Part shown: positions 40,956 to 49,586 of the stretch, piece by piece
How positions within the stretch are numbered: position 1 is the stretch's first letter
Layout of the letters: the number at the start of each line of letters is the position of its first letter
Assembly (NCBI GenBank): GCA_041658245.1
Contig: JBBAAM010000015.1
Coordinates: 3,605 to 67,604 of the forward strand
Source of the DNA: Fen-1258 sp041658245
GTDB taxonomy: Bacteria; Bacteroidota; Ignavibacteria; Ignavibacteriales; Melioribacteraceae
Reading direction: 5' to 3'
DNA: 64,000 bases
Position numbers and translations under genes: made by a program
Notes under the pieces: model-generated
The model's database searches: none
What the model saw: the letters and a program-made list of their open reading frames with translations, nothing else
What the model was told of the DNA's origin: nothing

Positions 40956-43900
40956 ATGCAGCACGGCTATTCAGAAGATAGTTTAATTGAGCAAACATGT
41001 ATCGAGATCTTTAAATCTCTGACTTATGACTATGCTAATTGCTATGAAGAAAAGTTCGGTGCTCATTCCACACTTGGAAGAGAAAACTCATCAGAAGTAG
41101 TAATTATTCCAAAACTCACAATAGCTTTAATCAAACTTAATCCGAATATGCCGATTGAGGTTATTGACCTTGCCATTGATGAACTTACAAAAGACCGCAG
41201 CACACTTAATCCGGTAATCGCAAACAGAGAAGTTTATAAATTCATAAAAGATGGTGTAAGAATAACTTTCACCAGCGGCGATGAATCGGAAGATTATATT
41301 GTTAAAGTAATTGACTTTGATAATCCCGATAACAATAATTTCTTTCTTGCTTCACAGTTTTGGATAACCGGAGATTTATACAAGCGCAGAGCTGATCTAA
41401 TTGGATTTGTTAATGGATTACCTTTAATCTTTATTGAGCTTAAAGCGATACATAAAAATCTTGAAGACGCATACAATAACAATCTCAAAGATTACAAAGA
41501 GACAATTCCGCAATTGTTCTGGTATAACACATTCATAATTCTTTCTAACGGTTCACAAAGCAAAATAGGAACTATCACTTCAGACTTCGAACACTTCAAC
41601 GATTGGAAGAAGATAAACATGGAAGGCGAAGAAGGGATAGTTTCACTCGATACAATTATCCAAGGTGTTTGTGAGAAGAAAAAATTCTTAGATATTCTTG
41701 AAAACTTTATTCTCTATCAAACAGCGAAAGGCGGTGGAGCGTTAACTAAAATTCTAGCGATGAATCATCAATTCATCGGTGTAAATAATGCAATTGAATC
41801 TTTCTTGAAGATCAAAGAAAATGAAGGACGGCTTGGAGTGTTCTGGCATACGCAAGGTTCAGGCAAAAGTTTCTCAATGATCCTCTTTGCCGAAAAAGTT
41901 TTCAGAAAGTTTAGCGGTAATTATACTTTTGTTGTCATCACAGATAGAATAGAATTAGATGATCAGATATATAAAAACTTTGCTGATTGTGGAGTAGTAA
42001 AGGAAACGGATGTTCATGCGGAAAGCGGAGATCACCTCAAACATTTATTGACCGAAGATCACAGATATGTATTCACTCTCATTCAAAAATTTGGTACAAA
42101 GGCCGGCGAAGTTTATCCAATGTTATCAGATCGCCCGGACATAATTGTTATTACAGATGAATCTCACCGCACCCAATATGATACTCTCGCACTCAATATG
42201 CGTACGGCGTTGCCAAATGCGGCATTCATTGCATTTACTGGAACACCACTAATTATAGGTGAAGAGAAGACCAAGAATACTTTTGGTGAGTATGTAAGCA
42301 TCTATAATTTCAAGCAATCAAGTGATGATGGCGCTACAGTTCCCCTCTATTATGAAAATAGAATACCGGAATTGCAGCTGCAAGACAAAGAAGTTTTCAA
42401 TGAAAAAATGCAAGAGATAATAGAACAAGCTGATCTAGATGGTGAAGAAGAGAAAAAACTTGAAAGAGAGTTTTCACGTGAGTATGAACTAATTACTCGT
42501 GATGACAGATTAAATAAAGTAGCTGCTGATTTAGTGGATCATTTCCTTAATAGAGGGTTCCTTGGAAAAGCAATGGTTGTTTCCATTGATAAGGCTACTG
42601 TTGTAAAAATGTATGAAAAAGTTTCAGCTATTTGGCAGAAGAAAATCAATGAACTTGAATCATCGGTTAACAATGCTCGTGATGATAAGGAGAAAGAGGA
42701 TTTCGAAAACAAGCTTTTCTACATGAAGGAAACTGAGCTAGCTGTAGTTGTAAGCCAAGAACAAAATGAGTTAGAAAAGTTTAGAAACCTTGGGTTAGAA
42801 ATTGAAAAGCACCGTCGTAGAATGGTCAAAGAAGAGATGGATGAGAAGTTCAAAGACCCCAAAGATCCATTCAGATTAGTCTTTGTATGCGCGATGTGGA
42901 TGACAGGATTTGACGCGCCATCAGTATCTACAATCTATTTAGATAAGCCAATGCGCAACCATACACTGATGCAAACTATTGCAAGAGCTAATCGTGTCTT
43001 TAAGGATAAGCCGAATGGTATGATTGTCGATTACATCGGTGTGTTTAAAGACCTTAAAAAAGCATTGGCGATATATGGCGCAGGCGGTGCGCAATCAGAT
43101 CTTCCGGTTCAGCCGAAAGAGAAATTGATTGATGAATTAAAAAAGGCATGTAACCAGATAAATGATTTTTGTGAAATATTGGAATTGATCTTGCTGAAAT
43201 ACTTGCTCAAGATAAACTCAATACAATCAGACTGATTGATGATGCAGTTGAAAAGATTCTTGTCTCAGAGCAGAAGAAGAAAGAATTCCTTTCCTTGGCT
43301 AATTACTCTCAGACTCTTTTCAAAGCAATCTTGCCTGATAAACGATCAAACGAGTTCAAACCGATTGTAAGTCTTACGCAAACAATTGCAGATAAAATAC
43401 GATCACTCAATCCTCCAGTTGATGTTTCTAGAGTCATGAACCAAGTCCATTCACTTCTTGATAAATCTGTAAAAGCAGAACCTTACGTGATAAAAGAACC
43501 TGTATCAACAATTGATTTGAGCAAAGTTGATTTTGATTCATTAAAAAAATGGCTGGACAAAAATCGTAAACATACACAGATGGAAATTTTGAAGAATGCT
43601 ATACAAACAAAGATTGCAGCGCTCATATCACTGAACAAAACAAGAATGAATTACGCTGAACGTTTTCAGCAATTGATAGATGAATACAATTCGGGCGCTG
43701 TAAATGTAGAATTGTTTTTCAAAGGTTTAATTAAGTTCGCTGAAGAATTAAGCGTAGAAGAGAATCGTGGTATAAGTGAGCAACTTACTGAGGAGGAATT
43801 GGCATTATTTGATTTATTGAAAAAACCGAATCTAAGCGAAAAAGAAAAAATACAAGTTAAAAATGCAGCCAAAGAATTATTGATCACACTGAAATCAGAA

Positions 43901-44086
43901 AAGTTTGTATTAGACTGGAGAAAAAGACAGCAAACAAGAGCAAGCGTAAGGTTAACGATAGAACAATTTTTAGACAAACAACTACCAGTAGTTTACTCAC
44001 GGGGGATTTATCAAGAAAAATGTGAAGTAGTCTATCAACATCTATTTGAAAATTATTTCGGGGATGGCAAGAGCATTTATGCTTAA
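40956..44086 (+). CDS. hsdR: Type I restriction enzyme, endonuclease/translocase subunit (frameshifted)
   Basis: Two frames make up one protein of about 1043 residues. The first (40956-43235) has the N-terminal nuclease (RRADLIGFVNGLPLIFIELKA, PD-D/ExK type), Walker A HTQGSGKSFSM, Walker B ITDESH, and FDAPSVSTIYLDKPMRNHT with RANRVFKDKPNGMIVDYIGV. After FCEI at about 43178 it runs out of frame, and the C-terminal domain continues in the +2 register from GGA at 43181 (GIDLAEILAQDKLNTIRL) to the stop at 44086. One base is missing near 43179-43180. If real, restriction is lost while modification remains; if a sequencing error, the enzyme is intact. Confidence 0.85.
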
Positions 44087-44936
44087 TAATAGACTCAATT
44101 TAGAAAACACATATAATCAGGCACTTCAATTCACAAAATCTCATTACGAAAACTTTCCGGTTGTTTCATTATTTATTCCCCACAAACTTAGAAAACATAT
44201 TGCTGTTGTTTATCAATTTGCTAGGCAAGCCGATGATTTAGCAGACGAAGGGGAACAGAAATCAGAAATAAGAACTCAGAATTTAGAATTGTATGAAGAT
44301 GCTTTTTCAAAATCCTTGGAAGGAAAATTTCAAAATGATTTCTGGTTTGCTCTGCACAATACGATCCAAGAATACAATCTTACTCCAAAATATTTTTATG
44401 ATTTGTTAAGTGCATTTAAGCAAGACATTTTTAAAACCCGCTACAATTCTTTTGATGAAGTACTCAATTACTGTGAGCGGTCAGCAAATCCAGTTGGAAG
44501 AATTGTACTTGAATTTTTTAATGTACGGGATATTGAGTCTATACGCTATTCAGACGCAATTTGTACGGCTCTTCAACTCACCAATTTCTATCAAGATGTT
44601 TCAATAGATATCAAAAAAGACCGGATTTATATACCTATTGATGAGATGGATAGATTTGGTGTAAAGCTAAATCAGTTTGAGTTAAAGCAAAATAATACTA
44701 ACTTTGAACAGTTATTGAAATTTCAGGTGGATCGGACAAAAGATTATTTTTCAATAGGGAGAAATCTTTTTCCAAGATTACCTGGAAAACTTGAAAAGCA
44801 AATTAAGGTGACAGTTCTAGGCGGAGAGAAAATTCTAGAAAAAATTGAAAAAATTAATTTCAATGTTTTAATTCATCGCCCCAAACTTTCTAAAGTAGAT
44901 TACATGAATATTTTATTAAAAGCATTAATTAAATAG
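44079..44936 (+). CDS. hpnC: Hydroxysqualene synthase
   Basis: The 285-residue enzyme converts presqualene diphosphate to hydroxysqualene, the second step of the HpnCDE route from farnesyl diphosphate to squalene. The first aspartate motif is ADDLADEG (D52, D53, D56) and the second QLTNFYQDVSIDIKKDR at about 172-188. The ATG at 44079 gives MLNNRLNLENTY; upstream in-frame starts at 44046 and 44064 lie inside the end of hsdR. The start overlaps the hsdR stop by 8 bp. It is followed 1 bp later by hpnD. Confidence 0.9.
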   Translation: MLNNRLNLENTYNQALQFTKSHYENFPVVSLFIPHKLRKHIAVVYQFARQADDLADEGEQKSEIRTQNLELYEDAFSKSLEGKFQNDFWFALHNTIQEYNLTPKYFYDLLSAFKQDIFKTRYNSFDEVLNYCERSANPVGRIVLEFFNVRDIESIRYSDAICTALQLTNFYQDVSIDIKKDRIYIPIDEMDRFGVKLNQFELKQNNTNFEQLLKFQVDRTKDYFSIGRNLFPRLPGKLEKQIKVTVLGGEKILEKIEKINFNVLIHRPKLSKVDYMNILLKALIK

Positions 44937-44937
44937 T

Positions 44938-45780
44938 ATGGCAGATAATTCAAAACTTATAGCGAAAGAAAGCAACAGCAGTTTCTATTACAGTTTTTCT
45001 CTTTTGGCTAAACCGAAAAGAGATGCAATGAATACGGTTTACGCATTCTGCCGCAAGACAGATGATATAGTTGATGAAGGAACCGAGCCTGAAGAATTAA
45101 GGTACGATCGCTTACGCAAGTGGAGAATTGAATTAGAAAAAGCTTTGTATGGAACATCAGATTACCAGCTCTTCAATAAACTGGCTGCAATAATCAAACA
45201 ATTCAATATTCCTATAGATCCATTCTTCGAACTAATTGTGGGGATGGAAATGGATTTGCAGCGCAAACGCTATCCGAGTTTTGATGAATTGAAATTATAC
45301 TGTTACTGCGTTGCTTCAACGGTTGGTTTAATATGCATAGAGATTTTTGGCTATAAAAATAAATCCGCAAAAGATTATGCAATTAATCTTGGACTGGCGA
45401 TGCAGCTTACAAATATTTTGCGTGATATTAAAAAAGATTCAGATAGAGGAAGAATTTATTTACCTCAAAAAGACATGGCTGAATTTAATTACACTGAAGA
45501 AGATTTAATTGAAAGAAAATACAATCCGGAATTTGTTTCATTAATGAAATATGAAGCAGCACGAGCGGAAGAATTTTTTAAGAAGGCGGACCAATTTCTA
45601 GATTTCGAAGATAAGTCTTCTATGTTCCCGGCAAGAGCAATGCAGCATATCTATCATAAACTTCTTACAAAAATTGAAGCTGAGAACTACGACGTATTTA
45701 ACAAAAAAATAAAAGTTGGCAAGTTAGAGAAGGCTGCAATCTCACTTGGGGTTTGGGCAAAGTATAGTTTAGTTTACTAA
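44938..45780 (+). CDS. hpnD: Presqualene diphosphate synthase
   Basis: The 280-residue squalene/phytoene synthase-like enzyme that condenses two farnesyl diphosphates into presqualene diphosphate. Motif 1 is RKTDDIVDEG (D42, D43, D46) and motif 2 QLTNILRDIKKDSDRGRIYLP. VYAFCRKTDDIVDE distinguishes HpnD from HpnC. Its TAA overlaps the ATG of hpnE (TAATG), and hpnC ends one base before it. Confidence 0.92.
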   Translation: MADNSKLIAKESNSSFYYSFSLLAKPKRDAMNTVYAFCRKTDDIVDEGTEPEELRYDRLRKWRIELEKALYGTSDYQLFNKLAAIIKQFNIPIDPFFELIVGMEMDLQRKRYPSFDELKLYCYCVASTVGLICIEIFGYKNKSAKDYAINLGLAMQLTNILRDIKKDSDRGRIYLPQKDMAEFNYTEEDLIERKYNPEFVSLMKYEAARAEEFFKKADQFLDFEDKSSMFPARAMQHIYHKLLTKIEAENYDVFNKKIKVGKLEKAAISLGVWAKYSLVY

Positions 45781-47072
45781 TGAAACGTGTTATAGTTGTT
45801 GGTGGGGGTTTTGCCGGATTAAGTGCATCAGTATACCTCGCAGAAAATAATTTTGAAGTCACACTTCTTGAAGCATCTCCTAAATTAGGCGGTCGTGCAT
45901 ATTCTATCTATAATCAAAAGTTCGATGATTACTTTGATAACGGTCAACACATATTAATGGGCTGTTATGAAGAGACATTATCATTCTTAGGAAAAATTAA
46001 TTCAACGGATAATATTGATTTCCAAAATTCACTCCATGTACAGTTTGTTGGAAAGGGTGGGGAAGTTTTTGAATTGAATGCATACAAAAAATTCTATCCA
46101 TTAAATCTTTTTTTTGGGATACTTAACTATAAAGCTCTAAGTATAAAGGAGAGATTAAAAGTAATTGATTTTTTCCTCGATCTAATGTGCTGCTACTCGT
46201 GCGATCTTAAAAATAAAACTGTTAAAGAATGGCTCGAATGTAAGAGGCAGTCTGAAAATACAATTAAATCATTTTGGGAAATTTTGGTTGTTGGTACTCT
46301 CAACACAACAATAGAAAAAGCTTCGGCAGAAATTTTTAGTGAAGTACTGCAAAGGATTTTTTTGAACGGTAATAAAGCCGCAACAATCATCCTCCCTAAA
46401 ACATCTCTTGAAAAACTTTATTTAGAAAATGCGATTCGATTTATCAAATCAATGAATGGGAAAATAAATCTTTCAGAACGAGTAGATCGAATTGAAGTTA
46501 AGAATAATAAAATTCTCATGATTGTAACCGAAAATAAATCCTATTCTGATTTTGATTTTGTGATCATGGCTCTTCCGGAATATGCTGCAAAAAAAATAAT
46601 GGATAACTCGAATATTACCTTAGATTTGCCAGAGTTCGAGTATTCTTCAATCTTGAATGTTCATATTTGGTTAAAAGAAAACCCATTCAAAGAAAAATTC
46701 TACGGATTTATTAGTTCACAGATACATTGGCTCTTTAACCATGGAAAACACATCAGTTTAACCACTAGTTCTGCTGAGAATTTGATCAATTTAGAGAACA
46801 GTGAGATAATAAGACATTTTTGTTCGGAGATAGAATTATATTTTCCTATATTTAGAACAGAAATGGTAATTGATTCGAAAGTAATTAAAGAAAAACGAGC
46901 AACATTTATTCCCAATATTGCATCAACTGAAAAAAGAAAAAATTTTAATTGGCAGTTAGAAAATTTTCTACTCGCAGGTGATTGGACAAACACAGATTTA
47001 CCTGCAACAATTGAGAGTGCAGTATTGAGCGGTAAAATTGCAGCCCTACAAGTTATTTCTTCTCTTAAATGA
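45780..47072 (+). CDS. hpnE: Hydroxysqualene dehydroxylase
   Basis: The 430-residue FAD-dependent amine oxidase/phytoene desaturase-like enzyme reduces hydroxysqualene to squalene. The FAD site VIVVGGGFAGLSASVYLAENN opens the protein; a YFDNGQHILMGCYEETL segment and the C-terminal FLLAGDWTNTDLPATIESAVLSGKIAA complete the flavin fold. With hpnC and hpnD it forms a tight three-gene operon. No squalene-hopene cyclase (shc) gene is in the window, so the squalene may feed hopanoids or another lipid made elsewhere. Confidence 0.92.
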   Translation: MKRVIVVGGGFAGLSASVYLAENNFEVTLLEASPKLGGRAYSIYNQKFDDYFDNGQHILMGCYEETLSFLGKINSTDNIDFQNSLHVQFVGKGGEVFELNAYKKFYPLNLFFGILNYKALSIKERLKVIDFFLDLMCCYSCDLKNKTVKEWLECKRQSENTIKSFWEILVVGTLNTTIEKASAEIFSEVLQRIFLNGNKAATIILPKTSLEKLYLENAIRFIKSMNGKINLSERVDRIEVKNNKILMIVTENKSYSDFDFVIMALPEYAAKKIMDNSNITLDLPEFEYSSILNVHIWLKENPFKEKFYGFISSQIHWLFNHGKHISLTTSSAENLINLENSEIIRHFCSEIELYFPIFRTEMVIDSKVIKEKRATFIPNIASTEKRKNFNWQLENFLLAGDWTNTDLPATIESAVLSGKIAALQVISSLK

Positions 47073-47074
47073 AA

Positions 47075-47104
47075 TTGAATTCATTTTCTGAGAATTAATA
47101 TAGA
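47075..47104 (+). promoter_or_regulatory. Candidate promoter of citrate synthase
   Basis: TTGAAT (47075-47080), 18 bp, then TATAGA (47099-47104) lie 35 bp before the ATG, which has a GGAGG ribosome site. The match is modest. Confidence 0.35.
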
Positions 47105-47138
47105 AAACAGATACCGCAATAAACAAAATGGAGGAATT

Positions 47139-48446
47139 ATGTCCATACTAAAACAAAAGCTTCGCGAAAAAATTCTAATCGAACGTCCTAGAACCGAGAA
47201 ACTACTGAAAGAATACGGTAATGTTAAGGTTGATGAAGTAACAATCGGACAAATAATTGGCGGAATGCGTGATATTAAAAGTTTAGTTACTGATATTTCT
47301 TATCTCGATCCGTTCGAAGGAATACGTTTTCGTGGTTACACTATTCCTGAAGTTCTAGAAAAACTTCCTTTAGTGCCAAATGAAGAAATGCCTTCAGTAG
47401 AAGCATTCTTTTATCTTCTTCTTACCGGTGATATCCCAACTCAAAAAGAAGTTGATGATGTTCACGAGGAATTTAACCGCAGAAAAGAAGTACCAAATTA
47501 TGTTTTCGATATCATTCGTGCAATGCCGAAAGATTCTCATCCTATGACAATGTTTGCAACCGCAATCTTATCAATGCAGAAAGAATCAATCTTTGCTAAA
47601 GAATATCACAAAGATCTTAAAAAAGGAGATTATTGGGATCCTTACTACGAAGACTCAATGAATCTTCTTGCAAAACTTCCTGAGATAGCTGCATTCATTT
47701 ATCGGTTAAAATACAGAAACGAAGACATAATTAAAGGTGATCCGCATTTAGATTTTGGCGGAAACTTTGCTCATATGATGGGCATTCCGCATCCTTATGA
47801 TGACATTGCAAGATTATATTTCATTCTTCATAGTGATCATGAAAGCGGAAATGTTAGTGCTCACACCGGACATTTAGTAGCAAGTGCTCTTTCCGATATC
47901 TATTATGCAATCAGCGCAATGTTAACCGGTTTGGCCGGTCCGTTACACGGTCTTGCAAATGAAGAAGTATTACGCTGGCTACATGGTGTAATGGAATCTA
48001 TGGGCGGAAGGATTCCGACAGAAGAGGAAATGAAAAAATTTGTTTATGATACGTTGGATAGCGGTCATGTTATTCCGGGATTTGGACACGCTGTTCTTAG
48101 AAAAACTGATCCTCGTTATACAGCACAAAGAGAATTTTGCATAAAACATTTACCTGATGATCCTATCTTTAAATATGTAGATCTTCTTTACAAAGTTGTT
48201 CCCCCAATTTTGTTAGAAAGAGGAAAAGCAAAAAATCCATGGCCGAATGTTGATGCTCAATCCGGTGTAATACAATGGCATTATGGTGTTAAAGAATATG
48301 AGTTTTATACTGTATTATTTGGTATTGGACGGGCACTCGGTGTTTGTTCAAATATTATCTGGTCAAGAGCGTTAGGTTATCCGCTTGAGAGACCAAAGTC
48401 TTTAACAACAGCTATGCTTGAAGAAGCAGCAGCAAAAAAGAACTAA
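47139..48446 (+). CDS. gltA: Citrate synthase, eukaryote (mitochondrial) type
   Basis: The 435-residue enzyme condenses acetyl-CoA and oxaloacetate at the entry of the TCA cycle. Its C-terminal two-thirds are of the mitochondrial type: LTGLAGPLHGLANEEVL with the first active-site histidine, PGFGHAVLRKTDPRYTAQR with the second, KNPWPNVDAQSGVIQWHYG with the aspartate, and GVCSNIIWSRALGYPLERPK. This differs from the hexameric GltA of most bacteria; Geobacter sulfurreducens is a known bacterial case of the same type. It is monocistronic with a strong terminator. Confidence 0.95.
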   Translation: MSILKQKLREKILIERPRTEKLLKEYGNVKVDEVTIGQIIGGMRDIKSLVTDISYLDPFEGIRFRGYTIPEVLEKLPLVPNEEMPSVEAFFYLLLTGDIPTQKEVDDVHEEFNRRKEVPNYVFDIIRAMPKDSHPMTMFATAILSMQKESIFAKEYHKDLKKGDYWDPYYEDSMNLLAKLPEIAAFIYRLKYRNEDIIKGDPHLDFGGNFAHMMGIPHPYDDIARLYFILHSDHESGNVSAHTGHLVASALSDIYYAISAMLTGLAGPLHGLANEEVLRWLHGVMESMGGRIPTEEEMKKFVYDTLDSGHVIPGFGHAVLRKTDPRYTAQREFCIKHLPDDPIFKYVDLLYKVVPPILLERGKAKNPWPNVDAQSGVIQWHYGVKEYEFYTVLFGIGRALGVCSNIIWSRALGYPLERPKSLTTAMLEEAAAKKN

Positions 48447-48470
48447 CTCATTAAAAAATATTTTTCTTTA

Positions 48471-48493
48471 AGCCCCGCGTGCGGGGCTTTTTG
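48471..48493 (+). terminator. Intrinsic terminator of citrate synthase
   Basis: AGCCCCGC (48471-48478) and GCGGGGCT (48481-48488) form a perfect 8-bp GC-rich stem with a 2-nt loop, followed by TTTTTG. Confidence 0.93.
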
Positions 48494-48539
48494 TTTTAGG
48501 ATTTTTATTTTTACGTGAAATGATTCGAAAGATTGAATT

Positions 48540-49490
48540 ATGATGGACAAGAAAAAAATATTTTTAATAATCGCAATTCCAATATCGTTTACAGTATTGG
48601 TCTTCCTTGTAATTTTCTATTATATCAAAAGTGAAAAAGCATTAAGGCAAATGCCTATAATAATAACTGAAAGTGAAAGAAGAATTTATTCGCCGCCAAT
48701 TCCGGAAAAATTGGAATTTTGCGGAGAGAGAGTTCCGCTTGAAGATTTTGATGTACGTGAAAGAATTGATAGAGAGTTCCTTGTTAATACTTACTGGCAT
48801 TCGGCTACACTTTTGTATTTGAAAAGGGCAAATAGATGGTTTTCAACTATTGAAAAGATTTTGAAGAAAAATAAAATACCAGATGATTTTAAGTATATGT
48901 CAGTTGCTGAAAGCGGAATTATTAATTCCGTATCGCCGGATGGCGCAACCGGTTTCTGGCAATTGATGGAACCGGCGGCAAAGAAATATGGTCTCGAGAT
49001 CAATAAAGAAATTGATGAGCGATATAATATTGAAAAATCAACTCAAGCGGCTTGCGATTATTTGAAAGAAGCTTATTCGAAATTCGGTAATTGGACATTA
49101 GTTGCGGCAGCTTACAATATGGGTATTGATGGAATTGAAAAGCAGATTGAGCGGCAGAAAACAAAAAATTATTATAATATGTTTTTAAATGAAGAGACTT
49201 ACCGGTTTATATTTCGTATTGTAACATTAAAAGAGATATTTAAGGATCCGAATAAATACGGTTTTTACTTTACAGATTATGATCTGTACCCCAAAATTGA
49301 AACTTATAATGTTACAGTAAACTACTCGATCAATGATTTTGCCGATTTTGCCAAACAATACGGAATAAACTATAAAATCTTGAAAATTTTTAATCCTTGG
49401 CTGAGAGAAAGTTATATGAAGAACAAGACCGGGAAGACTTACCTGATCAAAATTCCAAAATCGGGCGAAATTACATTACCGGAAGAATAA
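48540..49490 (+). CDS. Membrane-anchored lytic transglycosylase (SLT family, MltD-like)
   Basis: A 316-residue murein lyase that cuts the MurNAc-GlcNAc bond. An N-terminal helix (FLIIAIPISFTVLVFLVIFYYI) anchors it to the inner membrane. The SLT domain has the catalytic glutamate in SVAESGI, then GATGFWQLMEPAAKKYGL and AAAYNMGIDGI. The last 60 residues (VNYSINDFADFAKQYGINY, TYLIKIPKSG) resemble a LysM domain, so it binds glycan. It is probably monocistronic, between the citrate synthase terminator and pyrG. Confidence 0.87.
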   Translation: MMDKKKIFLIIAIPISFTVLVFLVIFYYIKSEKALRQMPIIITESERRIYSPPIPEKLEFCGERVPLEDFDVRERIDREFLVNTYWHSATLLYLKRANRWFSTIEKILKKNKIPDDFKYMSVAESGIINSVSPDGATGFWQLMEPAAKKYGLEINKEIDERYNIEKSTQAACDYLKEAYSKFGNWTLVAAAYNMGIDGIEKQIERQKTKNYYNMFLNEETYRFIFRIVTLKEIFKDPNKYGFYFTDYDLYPKIETYNVTVNYSINDFADFAKQYGINYKILKIFNPWLRESYMKNKTGKTYLIKIPKSGEITLPEE

Positions 49491-49586
49491 GTTTAAAATT
49501 AAAATGACATAATTTATTTGCTGTGATATAAAGAATTTTTTTTATCTTTGACAAACAGAATGTCCAACCAATTATTTGTCATCAAA

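Noticed and set aside
49548..49586. TTG start of pyrG and a promoter TTGACA-N17-ATTATT in the same bases
   Set aside because: The extension is not conserved in CTP synthases, and the promoter would give a leader of only a few bases, so neither is listed as a separate feature.
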